Shown here one piece after another: positions 17,925 to 26,370 of a stretch of DNA of 64,000 nt. Made by a program: the position numbers and the translations under genes. How positions within the stretch are numbered: position 1 is the stretch's first letter; each line of letters begins with the position of its first letter. This stretch comes from Ktedonobacter robiniae (GTDB lineage Bacteria; Chloroflexota; Ktedonobacteria; Ktedonobacterales; Ktedonobacteraceae): the NCBI RefSeq assembly GCF_016587375.1, contig NZ_BNJG01000002.1, positions 2,170,001 to 2,234,000 of the forward strand, written 5' to 3'. Under the pieces are notes generated by a model that did no database searches, was not told the origin of the DNA, and worked only from the letters and a program-made list of their open reading frames with translations.

Positions 17925-20515
17925 TTAAGCGGCAGGTATATTAGCCACATCGATCTCGGCGGCAGATGCGTAGCCACCGACACCACTTGTGGCTTCGAGC
18001 CTGACATAGCGTGCCTGCTGGGTGTTAAAGCTAACGGATTTGAGAGACCGGTCGGACGACCAGGAGCCGCTCGCGACCTTTGTGAACGTCGTCCCATCAG
18101 TGCTGACATAGACATTATAGGCAGTAATGCTTCCTGTCGTAGATGTGTCGAGGCGTGGTTGGTAGGTCAGCCCAGCATGCTCTGAACGCTCCCAAGGTCA
18201 ACGGTAATTGCTTGAGGCAGCGGAGCTTGAGGAGTAAATTCGTCATGCCAGATCGTATTCAGATTACCATCGACGGCTGCGCTGGCTGGGTAACCATCAT
18301 GGGCACTCGTGGCGGACGCACTCAGAGTTGACTGCGGCACAAAATGCGGCCAGGGACCATTGGGAACAGTATTGACTGGCGCACCGCAGATCAGCTGTAA
18401 ATCTGCCCAGTCAGTGCGATCATTGTAGTTACCGTCACCTGCATCATCGACGTGTAGAGTGAGCACCTTTGCTCCAGTCAGGTTGACATCAACAGATTTG
18501 GTTGCGGCCCGGGTGACGAGTCCACTGTCGTAGATCTTCGTCCCATCAGCGAATATCTGGAATATTGCTGTGCCGCCTTGTTGGTTAATCTGATTCACAA
18601 TGTCGTTGATCCCAACCGTCGCGGACAAGTGTGTGCAATTATTTCCCAGGTAGTACTTAACATCGGATTGTGGAACAACACCAATGCCCTTAGAATAGGT
18701 ATGTCCTTGTAAAGTAATTGGGTATCCTTCCACGCTTGCATTGGGGAATGGGACGCTATAGCTACTGTTGGCATCGAGCCAGTAATGATCGCTGAGGTAA
18801 CCGGTACCAGATGGTGGCGCTGATGGTACGGTTACTACTAATTGGGTGCTTGTGCTCTCCTTATGGTAATTACCCCATTGGTATGTCGCAGTCACCGAGA
18901 GCGTGTAACTGCCAGGAAGGGTACCAGCTGGTGGCGTTACGAGCCAGGTCCCTTTGACTTGCCCCCCAGTTCCAATAGTGTGGGTACCGGCAGGTTGCTG
19001 TTTCACTTGCCATCCCTGCGGGGCTGAGAAATCGAGGCGCACATCATTAACAGTTTTACGTCCATAGTTCTCAAACGTCGAGGAAATAGTCATACCCGTT
19101 CCAGGGAGAGCCAGGTAAAGACTTGATCCAGGATAGGCCGCAGGCGTGCTTGGAGCCGATAGGCTAGTTGAAGGAGGAATATCATTTCCGGCTTTTGGGG
19201 AAACGCGGTAAAGAACGGCACTCTGCGGCGCAACGGTTGTGCTAATTTGCCCCGCCGTCTCTGTACTCTGGTGTGTCCACAAATTGTTCAGTGTGTAAGT
19301 GGAGGCGTGAGTGAGACCAAGAGCATCTGTGCTGGTTGTGATTGTCAAGGGACTTGTTCCTCGATTGAGGAGGGTAACAGCACGATCACCGTTGGCAAGA
19401 GGTTTGACCCAGACATCACCATTGCCATCTTGCTTAATCCGAGTTCCCTGCGCGCCAAGCGCATCCTGGTCCACAGCTATGACATCGCGATTGGTCAACA
19501 TCCCCTGGGTTGTCGCGGACATGCTGCGAATATCACTCCCAACAATTAAGGGGGCGGCAACCATAGACCACATAGTGAACTGAGCCTGCGCCTCCGCATC
19601 GCTCATGCCAAGTCCTGGTCCAAGGTAGTCGGGATCGTTCCAGTGTCCAGGGCCGGCAGCTTCGGGATGGGCCGCATCGTGGTCCAGGTTTCTCAGCACA
19701 TCGGGCCAGAGCACGCTATTGGGAAAACCGACATCAGTGTCTGTGCGCCACGAATTACCAGTGTTTGGACCAAATGAGTAGGAGTAATATGCGGATTTTT
19801 GTAGAGGTGGGTTATTCTGACCGAAGACATTTGGCGGAAATGGATTGCAGATATTGAACAACATAGGCCTATGGCTGTTGTTATTCAGGAGTGCATCACG
19901 AAACTGACCATATGCTGTAGCTGGATCTAGGTCCAATTCATGACCGCCACAGAAGTCTACCTTCACCGCATCAAATCTCCAGGCAGCAAACTGATCTACA
20001 TCCTGCTGATAGTGGCCGTAACTGCCTTGATTGGCGCCGCCACAGCCATTGCTTCCTGCATCGGTATAGATGCCAGCCTTTAGCCCCTTAGAGTGGATAT
20101 AGTCCGCAATCCACTGCATGCCATGAGGCCATTGCGTCGCGTCAACAGTGATATTGTTGTTGTTATCACGCGTACCAGACCACCAACCACCGTCGATCCA
20201 GACGTATTGATAACCGACAGCCTCTAATCCACGACTTACCATCGTGTCGGCTATACTGACAATTGTCTGCTCATTAAAATTACTGCCGAGTCCATAGTAG
20301 GTATTCCATCCCATATAAGGGGTGATGGCAAGACCGTTGTCCAGTTTGATCTGAGCTTGTACAGACTGTGTCGATCCAAAGAGCATAAATTGTACTGCGA
20401 TTGCTAGGGCCAAGCTCACTGAAATAGCGGCACGAACTACATGGCTGCCCACTACAGCGCGTGGTCTAAAACACAGCGTGCGGGCACTGCTCGATAGTTT
20501 AGGTACAATATTCAC
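17925..20515 (-). CDS. secreted GH27 alpha-galactosidase with NEW3, NPCBM and F5/8C domains (frameshifted end)
   Basis: A signal peptide ends near residue 54 (TQSVQA). GH27 catalytic domain about 57-430: YMGWNTYYG opening, nucleophile Asp187 in AVKVDFCGG, and a second catalytic acid near 259-261 in SWRTDTDVG. Then a NEW3 domain (about 470-570), an NPCBM domain (about 585-730), and a discoidin-like F5/8C domain. The frame stops at 18167 after LGSVQSMLG. One base over, the F5/8C domain continues (GLTYQPRLDTSTTG to AAEIDVANIPAA) to a stop at 17925. Restoring one T near 18178 gives the expected QSIAGLTY. It probably releases galactose outside the cell from alpha-galactosides. GTG start with AAGGA seven bases upstream. 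Confidence 0.9.
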
Positions 20516-20574
20516 GTTCTCTTTCCTTCAAGGTACGTGGTGCACTGATCATCCATGATCAATGATTCCATTAG

Positions 20575-20607
20575 GCACTTCTTCTTTCATAGAGAAAGAA
20601 GAAGTGC
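20575..20607 (-). promoter_or_regulatory. stem-loop in the leader of the alpha-galactosidase gene
   Basis: A 14-bp perfect stem (20575-20588 with 20594-20607), about 60 bases upstream of the GTG start within the long untranslated leader that runs from the promoter at 20913-20941. It could affect message stability or act as an attenuator. Confidence 0.5.
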
Positions 20608-20745
20608 GCCACTCTTTCAACAACAAGCTTCACGTACCAAATGATGAATTGTCGTCCGCTTGTGTTGTCTGCATGATGAAAACAGTAGTTACGTTCTCGG
20701 AGAAGATAGCTCCTTTCACAATGAAGAATTCCTTATGGTTGTTAG

Positions 20746-20844
20746 TGGTGCATCCGCAAGTGAGAAGATGAATTTGTGGGGGAAACACCCCACGCCTCGG
20801 CAGAGGGCTTCCTCCTGTACCTCCCCTTTGTGCTGGATGCACCA
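20746..20844. mobile_element. 99-bp MITE-like element
   Basis: Ten-base terminal inverted repeats (TGGTGCATCC / GGATGCACCA) enclose internal hairpins. It is flanked by the four-base direct duplication TTAG (20742-20745 and 20845-20848), the mark of an insertion. It lies inside the leader between promoter C and the alpha-galactosidase start. Confidence 0.7.
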
Positions 20845-20912
20845 TTAGGAAGCAGCTATAAGTGTTCATCCTATTCCTAAATATTGACAGGCACGATTTT
20901 CGATTTGTTGCT

Positions 20913-20978
20913 AGTGTATCGTTGAAAGTATCTGCCTACAATTGACGATCTAGTGGTAACAATGGACAATATAATGGT
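20913..20978 (-). promoter_or_regulatory. AraC-type operator and promoter, copy C (alpha-galactosidase)
   Basis: On the minus strand the 41-bp element (20938-20978) has half-sites ATTGTCCATT and ATCGTCAATT 21 bp apart, identical in spacing to copies A and B. The -35 box TTGTAG (20936-20941) and -10 box TACACT (20913-20918) are again 17 bp apart. Transcription toward the gene at 20515 would carry a leader of about 390 bases, lengthened by the MITE at 20746-20844. Confidence 0.75.
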
Positions 20979-21146
20979 TTTGAGCATCAACTCTTCATTG
21001 GAAAAGAATCCTCTTATGGCAGGGCTATAATTTGTTTTCAAGAGTATGGGCAACAAAGGGCAACCATGGACAGACCTTCCCTTGCCACAGCAGCGGCTTT
21101 GTGGCATATTTGTTCTCCATTCATCACAGAGGAAGAAGTGCAGAAG

Positions 21147-21320
21147 ATGGTACGTGGCTACCGGGTAGAACTTGATTTCAATAACGTGCAACAGACGCTG
21201 TGCCGCAAGCATGCCGGAGCCTCTCGCTGGGCCTACAATTATGGCTTTCGTCGCAAGCAGGAAGCCTTCAAGACCGGTCAGAAAACGCCGACCGCGATCG
21301 TTTTGCACAACCTGAGACGG
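21147..21320 (+). pseudogene. IS605 OrfB/TnpB N-terminal fragment
   Basis: About 58 residues (MVRGYRVELDFNNVQQTLC; HAGASRWAYNYGFRRKQEAF) match the N-terminal helix-turn-helix region of IS200/IS605 OrfB proteins. The sequence then changes to unrelated transposase debris. No catalytic part is present. Confidence 0.7.
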
Positions 21321-21379
21321 ATTGCATCGATGCTCAATGGGATCAGCCTGAAGAAAACCTGCCGTAGCAAAAGAACACG

Positions 21380-21790
21380 AGCATCTTCTGTTGCTTCAGG
21401 ATGCCATTGCCCTCAAAACCATAATGAACAAGTGCGGCTGTCGTGTGGATGGGCTTCTCCGGCATGTTCCGCCAATTGCTCGAAACCTTGGAACATGCTG
21501 GCTTGCGTTTTCCTGATCGCATGCTGGAACGCTGTTTGCATGTGCTCAAGCACCGAGGACCTCGTGCGTTGCTGCGCTTGGCAGACCGATTGGGGAACGA
21601 TCTCACGCAGCAGAAGGGAATTGGGGAACATCTGGACTACTTGCGCAAGCGCGAGGCGTTGATGCAGTATCCCGCTTTTCGCGCACATGGTTGGCCCATC
21701 GGCTCAGGCATGGTGGAAAGCAACGGGCGTACCGTCAGCGGCAAGCGATGAAGCACTGGGAGCAATGGGGATCAATCGTGTCCTCGTGAT
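21380..21790 (+). pseudogene. ISKra4-like transposase, C-terminal fragment
   Basis: The phrase YLRKREALMQYPAFRAHGWPIGSGMVES, seen in parts as YLRKREALMQYPAF and HGWPIGSGMVES, is typical of the C-terminus of ISKra4-like transposases. Upstream codons are scattered over two frames and the frame breaks right after MVESN, so this is a decayed remnant. Confidence 0.6.
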
Positions 21791-21803
21791 TTGGAGAGAC
21801 TCA

Positions 21804-21912
21804 GCGCAAAAAACTTGCCGCCCCCTCGGACTGGTCCACCAAGGGGTGACGAGAGCTCCCATATGCGCGAAAAATAGCCAAAAAACACAACGAAAACGAA
21901 CGTTTTTTGCGC
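21804..21912. repeat. palindromic intergenic repeat, copy 1
   Basis: Outer inverted repeat GCGCAAAAAAC / GTTTTTTGCGC, with the shared core AAAAAACTTGCCG at its left end. It belongs with 24010-24062, 24823-24869, 25927-26007 and 26293-26316. This copy has the longest interior. Confidence 0.6.
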
Positions 21913-22019
21913 AGGCTGGTTGCTTTTAGCTTTGCGCTTCTTCTGATCAGGTGCCTGACTGCCGGAACCCAGGAACACCAGAGATCCTCATGCATGAGCC
22001 AGCTTCTGGCAACGTGTAT

Positions 22020-22407
22020 GCGCTATCAATGATAAATATAATACAATCGATTTACCAATAATGCATTGCTTTAATAGTAAAAGCAGTACATAATAATACA
22101 TGACACAACAACACAATCACGAGAAAGGAGGAGAGAGGGCCTCCAAGCAGAGATGGTACTCACGGTGCGCTCAACCGAAGCGGCAAGTTCACGGAGAACA
22201 AGGGCAGAGAGCCCATATGCTGTTCATCGAGAAGGTCTGCCTGGAGTGTATGCCCAGGGGGAACGATCCAGAGATGAGGAGAGGCGCACCATGACGGAAG
22301 CCACGCATTCACGGAGATGAAACGAGTCATGCTCAGGGGGGCAAACTGAACCCCTTCAGTTCCCCTCCCTTGAGGGAGCGTACGTAGCAGAAAGGAATGA
22401 GGTGGAT
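22020..22407 (+). promoter_or_regulatory. leader region of the FG-GAP/lectin gene with two hairpins
   Basis: No convincing gene. An AT-rich start (22020-22100) could hold a promoter. Near the end are two hairpins: 22338-22365 (GGGG and AACTGAA arms around CCCC) and 22365-22378 (CTCCC TTGA GGGAG). The translation start at 22408 has GAGG five to eight bases upstream. A structured leader or attenuator is possible, but I cannot assign a known riboswitch class. Confidence 0.35.
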
Positions 22408-23777
22408 ATGTCGCAAGATGCTGAGAGCAAGAAGCAACAAGAGATGATGAGCATGCTGCAAGGAGAGTCACCCGTCTCTCCTTGGCTCCCCTTTGGCCAC
22501 AGGGCTACCAAAGATATCTGGCCCTGGCGGCGGCAACCGATCCCCTGTCTTTTAGCTCGGCAACGTATACCGTTGGCTCATTTCCCGAAGGAGTAGCGGT
22601 GGGCGATTTCACTGGCGATGGCTTGCTCGACATCGTCATCGCTAACGCTCACAACAACAACGTCTCGGTGCTGGTGAACAATGGCGATGGCACCTTCGCT
22701 CCTCACCAGGAGTTCGCCGTTGGCTCAGCTCCCGTTGGAGTAGCGGTAGGCGATTTCACTGGCGATGGCAAGCTCGATATCGTCGCTACCAACAGCAACA
22801 GCAACAACGCCACAGTGCTGCTGCAAAGCCCGCTGGTGGTGCAGGTAAACACCATCCACGCCGCAGTCAATACTCCTTTCACGGGACCGGTCGCCACCAT
22901 CAGTGGAGCGAGCAGCGTCAACGACACCATCGCCACCATCAATTGGGGAGATGGCTTCACATCACCGGGAACCCTCACGACGAACCCCGATGGCACTCTC
23001 ACCGTGAGTGGCTCCCATACCTACATGCAGCCAGGGACCTTTCTCCTCACCGTCACCGCTACCGAGGGAGCGAACATGGGTCAGAGGACTGGCCAGGCCA
23101 TCGTCCAGGTCAACACCATCCAGGCCACCGCCAATGTCTTCGAGAACACCAACATCCAACACGTGTTCTCCCTCGCCACGGTCGGCGCGACGCAGCACCT
23201 CATTGCGCGCCAGTGGAACGCCACCACCGGGTGGTAGGCCACCGACCTCACCGCGTCAGGTGTTGGATCGGGGTTCCCCCCTGCCGCAGGGACTCCGCTG
23301 AGCAGTTACGCCTTCGAGAACCAGAATGAGGAGCACGTGTTCTACCTCGGCAATGGGGGGAATCACGTCATGATGCTCGTGTGGAACAGCGGCAGCGGGT
23401 GGTTCTTGGGGGAGGACCTCAACTCGATCGTGGTTGGTTCGCCCACCCCTATTGCCGTGAGTCCACTGAGCAGCACTGTCTTCGAGCGCAATACCACGCA
23501 ACGCGTGTTCTACCTCGCCACGGTCGGCGGGGCTCCTCACGTCATAGAGCTGCGGGGGACCTCAGGCTCCGGGCGGACGTGGACCGACCTCACCACGGCA
23601 GCCATTGGTGGTGCGCTCCCCGCTTTAACGAACGCGCTGAGCAACTATGCCTTCGAGAACACGAACACGCAACACGTGTTCTACATCGGCCAGGGCAGCA
23701 CGAGTCTCCACGTCATTGAGCTGTGGTGGCAAGCGGGGGTGTGGCATACTAACGACCTCACCATGACTGCCAGCTAG
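22408..23777 (+). CDS. FG-GAP/PKD/lectin-propeller-like protein (frameshift and in-frame TAG)
   Basis: Three modules are visible. Two FG-GAP/VCBS-type repeats (GVAVGDFTGDGLLDIVIAN; GVAVGDFTGDGKLDIVATN) at about 22590-22800. A PKD-like domain (TINWGDGFTSPGTL; SGSHTYMQPGTFLLTVTA). Then four repeats of about 46-50 residues (NTNTQHVFYIGQGSTSLHVI) resembling blades of fucose-type lectin propellers. The start ATG at 22408 runs into a frameshift at the C-run near 22485, after which the main frame continues. A TAG at 23235-23237 interrupts the first and second blade, and the same frame continues to 23777. Most likely a secreted or surface carbohydrate-binding protein. No clear signal peptide was seen. 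Confidence 0.65.
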
Positions 23778-23895
23778 GATGAGTCTGCGGTCAGAGCAAA
23801 GCATCCGACTCAATGAGAGGCATTGCCCCTATCTGACAGGCTTTGACAGAAGGTGCCCGCTCTCGCGCGATATGTAGAGAAAGAAAACGATGTGG

Positions 23896-23938
23896 GCCCA
23901 GAGCTACGTCAGCTGTCAGCTGACGTAGCTCTGGGCCT
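23896..23938. terminator. 20-bp perfect hairpin after the lectin-like gene
   Basis: Arms 23896-23915 and 23919-23938 are perfectly complementary with a three-base loop. It lies 118 bases downstream of the lectin-like gene; no T-run follows. Confidence 0.6.
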
Positions 23939-24009
23939 GTTCACGTTGAGCACCGAGCAACAATTGAGCAACAGTATCCGTTCATACTCAAGGGCCTACT
24001 CTGCCTCAC

Positions 24010-24062
24010 GCAAAAAAACTTGCCGCACCCCTTCTTTAGTAGGGGAGCGGCAAGTTTTTTGC
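24010..24062. repeat. palindromic intergenic repeat, copy 2 (complete hairpin)
   Basis: The arms GCAAAAAAACTTGCCGC and GCGGCAAGTTTTTTGC enclose a short CCCC/GGGG inner stem. It would act as an intrinsic terminator in both directions because a T-run ends each arm. The left flank CTGCCTCAC is shared with copy 5. Confidence 0.8.
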
Positions 24063-24153
24063 ACAACCTCAGCTTGACTTTGTACATTTTTAAAGTTTCT
24101 TCTCGAACGAAGCCCTATGGAAGTCGGCGGAATTCGTTTCCTCTCGCGATTTC

Positions 24154-24642
24154 TCACAGACTCTCCGATGATTTAATGACAGTGATACGAGGCTTGGGCA
24201 ACAGGTATTGAGCGATGATGCTACTGCCGATGCAGAGAGGAAACCCAATGAGCATCAGCCAGAAACCTGGACCGAACGTGTGCGTCTCGGTGACACGACC
24301 ACCCCATGTGGAGAAGGACAGGAGAAACATGGAAACAATCAGGAATCCGAGGAAACCAAGAATGGCAAACAAGAGGCTGAGGATGAGCATGACTCGCTTC
24401 ACTGTACCGAGAAGCCCGGCGAGAAAGGATAACAGCGGAATGAGGATCGCAAGCAAAAGTAGGGTGCTACCGATGATGGTACTACCGAGCATACTCCCAA
24501 ATGAATCAGTAGAATAGGATGGAGGCTGGTGGAGAAAGGTGATTGCGACAAAGCGAACTGGCAAGAAGAAGCCAATGATCAGGAGCACTGACCCCAGCAG
24601 GCCAATCCAATTCACAAGACGGAAGGAAAACCAGTGTGGCAT
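24154..24642 (-). CDS. small integral membrane protein, four helices
   Basis: A 162-residue protein with four strongly hydrophobic segments: about 10-30, 50-75, 80-110 and 125-148. The start ATG at 24642 is chosen because AAGGAG lies six bases upstream; an ATG seven codons earlier lacks a site. No known motif. Not recognised. Confidence 0.65.
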   Translation of the reverse strand: MPHWFSFRLVNWIGLLGSVLLIIGFFLPVRFVAITFLHQPPSYSTDSFGSMLGSTIIGSTLLLLAILIPLLSFLAGLLGTVKRVMLILSLLFAILGFLGFLIVSMFLLSFSTWGGRVTETHTFGPGFWLMLIGFPLCIGSSIIAQYLLPKPRITVIKSSESL

Positions 24643-24822
24643 AGGGAACTCCTTTACAGACATTTCTCATTTCGTCGTACATACAATACGCGAAAGACAA
24701 CACACAATCGCACACGGAGAATAGCAGGCACGCGGATGAAAAAAGCTCAAAGTCGAGCTCTGAGAGACAAGAGGAAAAGATTGGCTGACTATTTTCCTGT
24801 CATGCTCGTGCGCTCACTATTT

Positions 24823-24869
24823 GCAAAAAAAACTTGCCGCACCCCTTTAGTAGCGCGAGTGACGTTTGC
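24823..24869. repeat. palindromic intergenic repeat, copy 3 (degenerate right arm)
   Basis: The left arm GCAAAAAAAACTTGCCGCAC is intact; the right arm is reduced to GTTTGC. It sits just beyond the end of the undecaprenyl diphosphate synthase gene. Confidence 0.6.
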
Positions 24870-24879
24870 ATTAGCAGGC

Positions 24880-25692
24880 TTATTTACCAAAACGTCGTTC
24901 GCGCTGATTGTAATCCTTGAGCACCTGGAGAAAGTCTTGTCGGCTTAGCTCTGGCCAGTAAGTTGGGCAGAAAGCATATTCAGTATAAACGCTCTGCCAG
25001 AGGAGAAAACCATTCAGGCGTTTCTCACCGCTGGTACGAATAATCAGATCCGGGTCAGGCAATCCAGATGTGTATATATGGCTACTAATCGCCTCCAGGG
25101 AGAGAGCATTTGTAGCTTGCGCCAGATTTTTTCCTTGTTCGAGTTGCACCATAAGATGTCTGCGAAAAGCTGTGAGGATCTCCTCTCGCCCGTCATATCC
25201 CAGACAGATATTCAAGAGACACTGATCATGCTCTTTTGTCGCTTCTTCAGTGAAATGGATAGCATCTTGAACATCAAGTGGAAGGTGCTGCAATTCCCCC
25301 AGAAAGCGTACACGAGTTTGCTTTGCATGCGCATCTGGATGATGGGTAAACTTATCCGATTTCTTTTTCACCAGTTCAAGAATCGTGTCTACTTCTACTC
25401 GATCACGCCGAAAATTGTCTAAGGAAAGCCCCCAGGCAGAGACAATTTTGATTCCTAGTTCATGACACCAATGAAGCACTTCCTCAAGTTTCTCTGCCCC
25501 CTGAGCATGTCCAAATTGCTTCTGCTTCGTATCCCAAATGTGATGCTTCCTCGCATATCGTCGATTACCATCCATGATCAGTCCCAGATGGCGAGGGACT
25601 TGCCATTGATCCTTCTCTGCCTCTAAGCGCTTCAGGGCAAACGAGGAGAAAGAGCGTTTGAATGTAGTATCAAGAGTCGATAATAGCTGCAT
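24880..25692 (-). CDS. uppS: cis-prenyltransferase, probable undecaprenyl diphosphate synthase
   Basis: A 270-residue enzyme condensing isopentenyl diphosphate units into a long cis-polyprenyl carrier lipid. Motifs in order: LIMDGNRRYARK (catalytic Asp, about residue 40), FGHAQGAEKL, LSLDNFRRDRVE, CLGYDGREEI, and PDPDLIIRTSGEKRLNGFLLW with TEYAF. The DGNRRYA form instead of DGNGRWA is a variant more often seen in archaeal-like and secondary bacterial homologues, so the chain length or role may differ from housekeeping UppS. Single gene; GAGG seven bases upstream of the ATG. Confidence 0.85.
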   Translation of the reverse strand: MQLLSTLDTTFKRSFSSFALKRLEAEKDQWQVPRHLGLIMDGNRRYARKHHIWDTKQKQFGHAQGAEKLEEVLHWCHELGIKIVSAWGLSLDNFRRDRVEVDTILELVKKKSDKFTHHPDAHAKQTRVRFLGELQHLPLDVQDAIHFTEEATKEHDQCLLNICLGYDGREEILTAFRRHLMVQLEQGKNLAQATNALSLEAISSHIYTSGLPDPDLIIRTSGEKRLNGFLLWQSVYTEYAFCPTYWPELSRQDFLQVLKDYNQRERRFGK

Positions 25693-26290
25693 TATAGACC
25701 TCTATCTCATAAGTTTAGAGCGCGCGTCAAGATTCATACGGCAAACTATAGAGTCTGTGTTTGCATAATCCCCAACAGAGAGCGTTCATGCAAGCGTAGA
25801 CCCTATAATCACTTGTCGCATGCCTCCAAAGGCAGTATAGGAATTTAGCTTCTCATTTGCACGCCCTCAAGTGCAAAATTGAGAGCACGCAGGAACCCTA
25901 GAAGCTAGTGTCACGTGTCTTTTGATCTGGATGAGCACGACGCAAAAAACCTTGCCGCACCCGTTCCGGAGGGGTGCGACACATTTTTTTGCATCGTGCT
26001 CATCCAGGCACAGGAGGGAGGGCGGATCCTCTCCTCGGCGATTTCACATCGAGAGGCCAATCGCGCTAGTGCAATCTCAGGAGACCTAGTGTGTAAGAGA
26101 GCGTTCCTCATCTTCGTTGAACACAGGAACGCTGGCCCTATTGCACAACAGGTCTCTGGAACCTGCACTAGGACGCGATTTTGTGTGTGAACCTCCTGGA
26201 TTTACCCGCTTCGCGCGATTCTCCCCCTCAATGAAGCTCTCAGCGCGTTGACGCCGCTTGTGGCAGCGGGTTGTTGCTTGACGCTGCCTC
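25693..26290. other. intergenic region with repeat copy 4, no gene
   Basis: No credible coding sequence. It holds the long palindrome at 25927-26007 and the facing short sequences ACCTAGTG and CACTAGG around 26085-26175 that could form a loose inverted repeat. Confidence 0.4.
25927..26007. repeat. palindromic intergenic repeat, copy 4 with long outer arms
   Basis: Outer arms CTGGATGAGCACGA and TCGTGCTCATCCAG extend the core GCAAAAAACCTTGCCGCACC. The whole 81-bp unit is nearly a perfect inverted repeat with a short centre (GTTCCGGA). Confidence 0.75.
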
Positions 26291-26292
26291 AC

Positions 26293-26316
26293 GCAAAAAA
26301 AACTTGCCTCGCCCTC
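26293..26316. repeat. palindromic intergenic repeat, copy 5 (left arm only)
   Basis: Reads GCAAAAAAAACTTGCC after the flank CTGCCTCAC shared with copy 2. It lies just downstream of the TnpB gene end. Confidence 0.55.
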
Positions 26317-26370
26317 CTGCATTATATATTTGAATGTATTAACTGCCATTCTAAATCTACTCAAATGTGC

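Noticed and set aside
22100..22294. Small gene before the lectin-like protein
   Set aside because: Low-complexity, no start signal upstream, and the region is better read as a leader.
25911..26190. Genes on either strand around 26 kb
   Set aside because: The open frames come from the long palindrome at 25927-26007 and do not extend beyond it with coding character.
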